Source: Hydnum rufescens UP504 (Eukaryota; Basidiomycota; Agaricomycetes; Cantharellales; Hydnaceae). From it: DNA of 64,000 bases. Under the pieces are notes generated by a model. It searched no databases. It was not told the DNA's origin and was given only the letters and a program-made list of their open reading frames with translations. Position 1 is the stretch's first letter, and each line of letters begins with the position of its first letter. The DNA lies in contig MU128940.1 of assembly GCA_014904985.1 (NCBI GenBank), forward strand, positions 1 through 64,000, given 5' to 3'. The position numbers were made by a program, and so were the translations under genes. Positions 56,500 through 64,000 of the stretch are shown piece by piece.

Positions 56500-58600
56500 C
56501 TTTTTTCACATTCAGGAGGCAGGCCCCAAGGTTTCTGTCTCCTTATCTAGGGGACTCCCAACACCACTAACAAATAGAAGATGTTCTGCAATGCTGTGAC
56601 AACAATTTCAAATTGTTTTCAGATTGAAGCCATACATCCACAAATCAATTGTCCTTCACAGGCTCCAAAGTGTTTGAAGTCCAGCTTCCAGCACTTCAAA
56701 GACCTTGAAGCCTCTGAAGTACAATTGAGTTTGCTGATGTATTAGCACAGATGTACAGCAGGCCATGGGAACCAGAAGCACCAAAATCTGATGGTATTGG
56801 ACAGAGGTGGGGGATAAACAGCAAATTGAATGAAGTGGCCAGTGCAGCTGATAGAAAATGTGTGCAGTGCTGCCAGGGAAGTTCTAATTTCCTTGTCAAG
56901 CCTTGGAAATGCTTCACAAAACCATCACATTCATTTATTCCATAATAATGGAAATTAGTTAGTATTTGGGCAAAGGTGTGATGGAAATGCCAAAGTTTCA
57001 AAGGAGGGAAGGGTAGCAATGAGCTTTAACACTCTCACAGCAGCTTGAATATGATCATCCTGAAAACAGGTGGTGTAGCTAATCAGGGCACATGTATTGA
57101 GTCCAATTAATTGATGATCTCTTGGTATTTGTGCATAGACATGAATATTGGCAGAATCCATATACTGTAGGGCCAGTGAATGAATAAAGAATGTTCCATA
57201 ACTTTGCAATTACGAAACCAAAACCTTCGCCCACTGGAGGGAAGGAGAAGGGTATTTTTACCTTCCCATAACCACTGAGATAAAATAAATGTATAAAGAT
57301 TTGATGGAGATATGGCTGTATTAGTGACAGTCAGGCTCACTGGAAGAGATCTGACTGCCATGCATGTAATAATAATTTAAATGGCTCAAAACCACTTTTA
57401 TTGTGCAACAGTGATACATGGCTTTCCATGGAGCCCAAACATGAGGGAGGATGTTAAGATTTGATGACACATTGGGGAGAGAAGGGGAGAATCCAAGACC
57501 ATGAGTGGTTACTCAGCTGCTGAGTTCAGAAGCCATTTGCAATCACTTCAAAATGGTGATTTCTACACATATGTGATGGGCAGTCCCATGCTAAGCCTAG
57601 AAGTGAAGTGAGAGATTTTTATTTCATGGTGGAGTACATGGATAGAACATGGGTTATGGAAGTCAAAGAAGTATCTCATCACCCCACTTGCAATACATGT
57701 CCAATTTTCTCACAAATGGTGTCATTGGAGAGCTATGATGCATAGCATTCTATTAAGCCTAAATGCGTCATGAATGGTGAAGAAACCATAGAGAACTAAG
57801 CCAAATGGAGAACAGGATTGAATTGGAGAGACTGGAAGGTAAGCCACATTTCTCTACAATGGCTGAACTGAAGCATTCGCCCTTCTGGGGCTAGAAGAAG
57901 CTTACTTGGGAGCAGGCATTAACACTAATATCTCCAGGATCTGTGAATATTTGCCAGAGTTCTGAGGCAAGGAAGTGGAAACATGTATGTTCATGTAAAT
58001 ATGGCCACTATGCACATAATACATGGCCAAATGCTTAAAAATATAGATGATTAGAAAGAAGTGATTCAGGGCGTTTTATTGTGGGTACAAGTGTGGGGAA
58101 ATGTGGAGTTTCAATGAAGAATTCAATGAAAGAAAGGAGAGGATGACCAATGAAGTAGACAACTTGGATAGGTGTGCCTACAACAGAGATGCTGATAAAG
58201 GAGCCAGGCGACAGAGAAACAGTAGTAGGCCATGTCATCAACTAGAGGGACACAATGTAACATATGTGCCAATAGTGCAGCACAAGCAAAAGGGTGAATT
58301 AGTGGGAATGGATACAAGGTATCTGAGTTTGGTGAATAGAATACTGCACAACTCAAGGTTGCTACAGTCATCTGAGACACAGCCTAGATAAGAGGTGGAT
58401 TGAGTCAGTGGCTGTGTGTTATCATTCATTTATGAATGGCTCATTCATGTGAATAGCCATATATTTGGGGTCTATCAATAATGACTCAGGTTGCCATAGT
58501 ATTAAAAAGCGTTTTTCATTGCTCTGGGACCCAGCCCCTTATATAAAACAAACTGAACTGAACAAGGGAACCTATACAGGCACCCCTTATCCCGTCCCTA
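56500..58600. other. Repeat-derived sequence, no gene recognised
   Basis: CpG-poor. A possible LTR begins TGTTAAGATTTGATG after GAGGGAGGA at about 57452 and could end ATGTTACA near 58609, but no duplication or partner is found. A TATA-like CTTATATAAAA lies at about 58540. The small frames have no recognised domain. Confidence 0.35.
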
Positions 58601-60204
58601 TGTTACATGCAATATATATCCCTGAGTGGCTGAGCAAATAAGATTCTGGCAGGACCGCGGCATTTAAATCCATCAAGATAATACAATGTGTCCCGTCGCT
58701 GTGACGGCCCACGATCGAGGCTGTAATTCCATAACCAGCTTGTCCAGGGCTGTCGGGAGAAAGTTCGGTAACTTCCTTGCACTGCCTCCCCGACTTTCTG
58801 GGTTTCTGGTTCGCGACTCGATTCTACTCTATCCATATCTATCCTCTTTCATCACGGGCGCTCACAGCTGAGAGGCGTCATCACCCCTTTTGCCTTATCT
58901 ATGGCGACATTTTCCGTCCAGCCTTCCTGTGAGCGCAATTTTCATTTAACCAATAGTGTTCCGTAAGTTAGGGCGGATCCACGGAAGCACCGTCGAACCT
59001 GCCTTATACAGCCCGCCTTTTTTCCCCTAGTTGCCCCCCGAGACACAGGATGACACGGACCCTCACCAAGCGTTGATGGCAACTTGAGCTTCCTTCCGAC
59101 TGTCCCACATCTCAGCCTTGTAAACTGGAATCCCGAGCCGAACCTTGACGATTTTGGGATAAGCGGGCATATGGCGCCCGATTAAAATTTATCACATAAA
59201 CCACGGGCACGCCAGCCGAAAAGTGTCAAGGATGTAATAAATCACATCCCAAAGCGGGGCCATTGGTGGAGGGTGCTCTCACCGAAAATGAAAATGAAGC
59301 GAGAATATTAAAATACGTAGACTCGTGATTCCGTGTCGAGGGGGGTATGTTCGTCCTCGTTTCTTCCTTGCGTCTTTTTTTGGTCCATGACAGGTCCACA
59401 TGCCTTACACCGTAACTGACGTGGCCCAGATTCCGGGGGCAGACCCCCTATCTTCCTAATTTATTGACGTTGTTTCTCAGAGTCCCTGCCAGCCTTACAT
59501 TATTCCTGTCATAATTAGTTGGGAAAAATATGATTTCTTTGTGGATCGAGCTCCACCCCCTGAGATGGTTGGAGCGGACTAGACCCGATGGCACAGCGCC
59601 CCTGGGGCCTGGGATCCCCGACGTTTGGGTATTATAATACCTTGGTTCTCCTTCTCCTCAAGGTGGTCTCTCTGGAGGTGTTGCGATGCCACAGCCTGAG
59701 ACGTAAGCAAGGACCGAACCATTACTCACTTTTCTTTAAAATACAGGGGATCCGAGATCACCCAGCGATGAAATGAATCTTTAAATTGAAAGGGTAGTCG
59801 CGGTGTGAGACATGTCAAATATGAACAAATAAATCGTAGACAGCAATACAGGAGTATACTGTATGGGCTATGGATGAACAGGGGCCGAAGACTCGGTAAT
59901 TGATGAAAACACACGGCGTTGGTAAAGAACATGGGGGAAAGTGAACAGGTATAGAAAAGGATGACGCAGAAAAATGTACAAGGCAAAGTAATATGGATCC
60001 AAACCTTTATCTTAAGTTGAAGGCACCAAATAGCTCGGAACTTGGGGACACTGATCTGGAGGGAATATATAAGGAAACCCAAATCGCCCCCCCCGCGCGT
60101 GTATTATACATATCCCCCATAAGGAACGGTCGGCCGGGGATCAGAGACACGCTCATTCAGCCAATGACAATGAATCCACATCTGGGATTTCCTGTTTGAG
60201 CCGA
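58601..60204. other. CpG-normal intergenic region
   Basis: Composition returns to that of the left gene region. The frames at 58603-58836 (-), 59588-59776 (+) and 59726-60082 (-) show no domain. It may contain the 3' UTR of the zinc-finger gene on the right. Confidence 0.4.
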
Positions 60205-61274
60205 TCAGTTTGGATCGACATTCACGGGGTAAGAATACGATGAATGCGGAAGGTGCGGGGGGTCTTCAGACGGTGATGCGTAATGAGGGATGCCAGCAAT
60301 TGCGAATCGACGGGATATCGATGATGAGCTGTTGTGCATAGAAGGATCATGAGGCCCAAAGTGATCGCCGATGGCCCTCAATCGAGACTCTGGATGAGTG
60401 ACCAACGAGTTGGGCGTCACTTCTCTCGGGACGGCGTACTGCATGTCCGGGTAAGCGGGTGATCGCACAGACGACGATGGAAATTGTACGGTTGGAGGGC
60501 GTGATGTTGGTTGTACCATATCAAGTTGATTGTTATCGTATGCGGAAATCGACCCGTACATGTTGTAGTCTGGAAGCGTCGAATGATTTACGCTTGAGAA
60601 TAACTGGTGCGAGGATTGGGAGTGGATTGGGAATTGATGGGTATCCTCCTCGAGGGGCGAAATAGGCTCGTATTGAGTGGAAGAGGGCGATGGGTACGAT
60701 GCGGGGGGATGGTACGCATCGGTGGAGATAAGTTCTGGATAGAAAGCCGTGTTAGATCTTGGGGACTCCCGCGCGACGTGGGGGGTCGAATGTTGAGATT
60801 CGGTTTGCACCGTGTTCATTTCAACGCGCATTCCATCGATGGGCATGTCGATTGGGGAAGAGCCAAGTGAATCGGAGAGGGATTCGTCAGGGGGAGAAGG
60901 AAGCGGCCCTTTGCATGTATGTCGATGTCGAGTGAGGTTGCTTCGGTAGGTAGTCTTGTAGCCACATACGCAGCTATGGCCTAGAAAGGCGGCGAAAAGA
61001 TTCAACAAGAGCCCCTTGGGCGATACGATGGTCTCACGTTTGACGCCGGAGTGCATGTCCAGATGCTAATTCCCGGCAACATAATCAATGCCGTTATTGT
61101 CACTGTGTGGACTCAGAGGATGATGGAAGTGCAGCACACCTCCTCGAGCTCGCATGGACGCGTGCAGCGCCGTGGGCAGACGGGACACTTCAGGTTCTTC
61201 TCTCTCTGCTTGGTGCCTTGCGACGGTTGCCGCGGCCGCCCAGGGGGTCTCGAGATCCTGCCAACGATGTGCAT
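60205..61274 (-). CDS. C2H2 zinc-finger transcription regulator
   Basis: Three exons, 61274-61140, 61065-61038 (28 nt) and 60980-60205, give 312 residues from ATG 61274. Finger 1 is assembled across the first two introns: CPVCPRRCTRPCELEEH then LDMH (CX2CX12HX3H). Finger 2 reads CVCGYKTTYRSNLTRHRHTC. The N-terminus is basic (GRPRQPSQGTKQREKN). The remaining 230 residues are Ser/Pro/Tyr/His-rich and probably disordered, as in activation domains. Paired fingers suggest sequence-specific DNA binding in the nucleus; targets are unknown. The 28-nt exon encodes just the end of finger 1 and the linker, so correct splicing is essential for binding. Confidence 0.82.
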
Positions 61275-62590
61275 GCTGAGATGTGGGGAAATTGCCGGTC
61301 AAACTGACTGTAGGAGTGCAACGATGGAATAATGAGGAGTAGACAAGCAAGATAAAAGGGTAAACATCCGAGAGATATTTCTATGACTTTGTGAGATCAA
61401 AAGCGGGCACCACCCTGGGCGGATGCGGCGCCGGACATAGATGGCTTATCATATTTGCGAATGTTACATGGGCGCTACAAGGGCGGCAGGAGACGGTTCA
61501 AGGTGTCTAACAAGCTATTCGGCCCCAGGCCAGCACGTAGGGAAGGAGACAGCGAGACCGCTGGGCTTGCTGATGGAAGCCCGACGGGCTCGACGTCGCC
61601 ATCCACAACGGAGGCTGGAATCTGGGTACAAAGGAATCATATTCTCATGATCACTGCTCTGTAGAGAAGGTGGTCTGAGGAGACTCGAGTTGAGCCTCTT
61701 CCCAGTTTCTATCTGAGGCTAGATGTCATGCCGATGTCAACTAATAAAATACCTGATCGCATTCAATGTCAAATGATCAGAAGACTTCTCGTCCGAAAAC
61801 GCTCTTCCGGCCGTGTCCAAGGAGATTGGTGACAGGCGAGGAAGCCAAGAGACATTCTGAGATGCTACGCTTTCAAACGCTGGGACGATGGTGGTTCGCA
61901 GAAACTCACAGATCAAATGATCATAATCACATGTCGGTGCTCCCACGCGGGATCGTGGCGGTGGCCAGCACAGAGATTGGGTCATGCACGCACCTCACAC
62001 CATATTCAACAATCTTCTCGGGGGGCTCTCGAATTGAATAATCATTCGTTGACGGCCTGAAGCACTCGGGGATTGCAGATGTTCACCCTAAATAACTCAC
62101 GGAGATGAATCACTGGACATCTGGGATTTCATCGAGGTACGCACACGTAATAGTGAAGGTATCATGAGTTGACGGCCAACGGTGAACTGGAATCAGGGCA
62201 CATGCTTATCACCTAGCACCTTCGGCGCGGCATTCTCGTCAGAGACCCTTGACACCCGCCTCAATTAGAGTCCAAGCTGAAGGCAAAATAGTCTACAGCC
62301 ACACGACGAAGGAGCCCACGGTACTAGCTTTGAGTATACAGGTGAGCACTTACTAGCCCTGTGAAAACTCCCTTCATATTTCCATATTTTCGTAGCCTAA
62401 ATCCATGCTATGTGCAAGGTGATCCCAGAGGTGATAATTCCAAGCAATGGACGAGTGCAGTACGGGTACTATCGGCGCTGCCCGAGACACAGTTCCCACG
62501 CTACGAATTCGGTGATAATTAAACGTCCCACAACTGAGCCAAGAATGAATCGTACACTTGTTGATCCCTTGAATTTATCCACTACCCTAC
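61275..62590. other. Intergenic region upstream of the zinc-finger gene
   Basis: Probably holds the promoter of the leftward zinc-finger gene. A 69-codon frame at 61455-61664 (+), basic at its start, has no recognised domain. No repeats seen. Confidence 0.4.
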
Positions 62591-62614
62591 GTCCCCTTCG
62601 GGGTGACATACGAA

Positions 62615-62645
<31 letters not shown>

Positions 62646-62712
62646 GGCCCCTGCACAAGGATGACACGCTTTGACCGAGTGGATGATCTTCGGATCACAA
62701 TATTTATTTTTC
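62591..62712 (+). ncRNA. U6: U6 spliceosomal snRNA
   Basis: It contains the invariant U6 core: AATTGGAACGATACAGAG, the ACAGAGA box, AGATTAGCATGG (AGC triad) and CCCCTGCACAAGGATGACACGC of the internal stem-loop. The 5' end forms the expected small hairpin (GTCCCCTTCGGGGTGAC). Downstream of ACACGC the sequence ends in a T-rich TTTATTTTTC at about 62703-62713, suitable as a pol III terminator. The exact 3' end is not fixed; the upstream TATA element is not obvious. U6 forms the catalytic core of the spliceosome with U2. Confidence 0.95.
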
Positions 62713-63027
62713 TTGGGTACACCTTCATTTGCCTATGGTAAGCGTCCCATAGGGACAAACGCCTTGCATACCTTCCTCTTCCAACTTCTGCTATTACTTC
62801 TTCCAGTTTTACTGTTGTCATCCGCGTACGGCATAGGCGTAGAGCTTATGGCTAACTCGTTGACGGAGTATCTCCAAAACTAGATCATCAATTTGAGCCA
62901 CCCCTCATAATTAATCTCACTCTATCAGTGGTGTGTGCCAAAATTAAAAGGCCTCCCGAAAGCAATACTGGACATTCGCGCAATACAACGGCGGGAGGGC
63001 ACGCGGAAGGAGCCGCTCAACCACTCG

Positions 63028-64000
63028 ATGGGTTTATCTCCAGTCGGTAACGCAGTCCCCGTAGATATCCTTGTTCTTGGGGCGGGTTGGTATTCTCAGT
63101 ACTTGATCCCGCTCATCCAATCAGATCCAACCCTTTCGTTCGCTGCAACGACTCGTAACGGTCGCGTCGTCGCTGGCTACACCACCATCAAATTTCAAGT
63201 TTCTGACGATGAGGGGACTGACTGGGCAGGTCTACCCAAGGCACGAACTGTGGTCCTGTCATTCCCTACTGTGGTCCCAGGGGCGATTGCGAAATATATC
63301 CGTGCTTATGAGTCGGCTCACGGTGCGGGTACGACGAGATGGATCCAGCTAGGTAGTATCGGGGCGTTCGATGTATGTGGACCCATCTCCGCTCTGTTTC
63401 CTATCTCGTATCTCCCCACTTCCCCCGCTCTTTTGCTCCCACCCTTTTTTCTTCCCCTAGACTGTTGTATCCTCGGTAGGAGAATGTCACAAAACACCAG
63501 TAACAACAATGACCTCTATTCCACGCCCTTCGAATCCCCGCGCCGAGTCCGAATTTGACCTCCTCGCGCTCTCTTCTCCAACCTCCCCGTATCAGACTCA
63601 AACCACCGTATTGAACCTCGCCGGCCTATGGGGTGGTACTCGAATACCACGCAATTGGGTTTCTAGAGTCGCGCCGACGAAAGACGCCCTGGGCAAGAAA
63701 GGAAGCGTGCACTTTATCCATGGTGAAGATGTCGCGAGGGCAATCATCGCCGTGCACCGTAGGTTCAGTCCGGGGCAACGGTGGATCTTGACCGATGAGC
63801 GTGTCTATGATTGTAACGTGGTTCTTTTCACAAGGTTTGTAATTCTGGACTGACGATGAACACCACCACTAGGGTGGGACCTGGCTTCCGCCTGGGGCTC
63901 TGGGGCGAGAGCGGTTTGTTTTGGTATTTTCCCTGTAGATTATTGGCTTGCTCATTCGAAGGACTTTCGCCATTCACAAGTAGCTCCAGACAAGCCTCCT
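63028..64000 (+). CDS. Rossmann-fold NAD(P)-binding (epimerase/dehydratase-like) protein, partial
   Basis: ATG 63028 starts MGLSPVGNAVPVDILVLGAGWYS. DILVLGAGW is the glycine-rich dinucleotide-binding turn after the first strand, followed by TTRNGR. Exon 1 is 63028-63372 and exon 2 is 63461-63812 (TVLNLAGLWGGTRIPRNWV, VHFIHGEDVARAIIAVH, GQRWILTDERVYD). A third exon starts at 63873 (WDLASAWG). The gene runs off the right edge and the last 60 bp were not resolved. It resembles fungal NAD-dependent epimerase/dehydratase-family proteins of unassigned substrate, probably cytosolic. Confidence 0.82.

Overview
The window looks like a chromosome segment of a basidiomycete (mushroom-type) fungus. The grounds are short GT-AG introns of about 50-110 nt, a U6 snRNA gene, TTAGGG-type telomere-like repeats, two members of the P-loop G-domain protein family that is expanded in mushrooms, a C2H2 regulator, and many basidiomycete-style retrotransposons and DNA transposons. 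Most of the window (about 9-58.5 kb) is a repeat- and transposon-rich compartment almost without CpG. It lies between gene-bearing flanks of normal CpG content (about 1.3-8.9 kb and 58.6-64 kb).

Layout. 1-1.33 kb: a 45-bp coding-type minisatellite fused to the 3' end of a dead copia element and its LTR. 1.33-4.4 kb: no recognised gene. 4.4-8.9 kb: two divergent GTPase genes, the left one with broken frame, the right one intact over seven exons. 8.97-12.94 kb: the most unusual object, about 48 consecutive intron-like units of about 73 nt, separated by 47 spacers of exactly 3 nt, flanked by an in-frame first exon and an in-frame last exon. 15-18.3 kb: fragments of a LINE, a solo LTR and dispersed repeats. 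18.36-31.09 kb: one gypsy element (456-bp LTRs, target duplication AATAC). It carries an antisense spliced gene and is interrupted by a fold-back element, which contains an intact DDE transposon at its dyad centre, which in turn has a MITE in its terminal TA. 31.5-34.8 kb: LINE RT/RNase H, split by a solo LTR. 36-42.8 kb: a second, decayed gypsy element with an extra downstream ORF. 42.9-47.4 kb and outliers: a dispersed family of units that combine an exon-side hairpin, a 5' splice site, an intron hairpin, a TACTAAY-like branch site and a 3' splice site. 51-56.5 kb: a Harbinger-like transposase and its Myb/SANT-like partner, interrupted by a MULE-like MITE and by a 1.36-kb gag-only LTR element. 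60.2-64 kb: a C2H2 zinc-finger regulator, U6 snRNA, and the start of a Rossmann-fold dehydratase-like gene.

The two gypsy elements and the copia remnant are inactivated mainly by CGA to TGA nonsense changes, the signature of methylation- or RIP-like CpG decay. The DDE transposase inside the fold-back element is intact, so that layer is younger. The strongest candidates for undescribed biology are the single-codon microexon array and the hairpin exon/intron units. Both are inferred from sequence alone and need RNA evidence.
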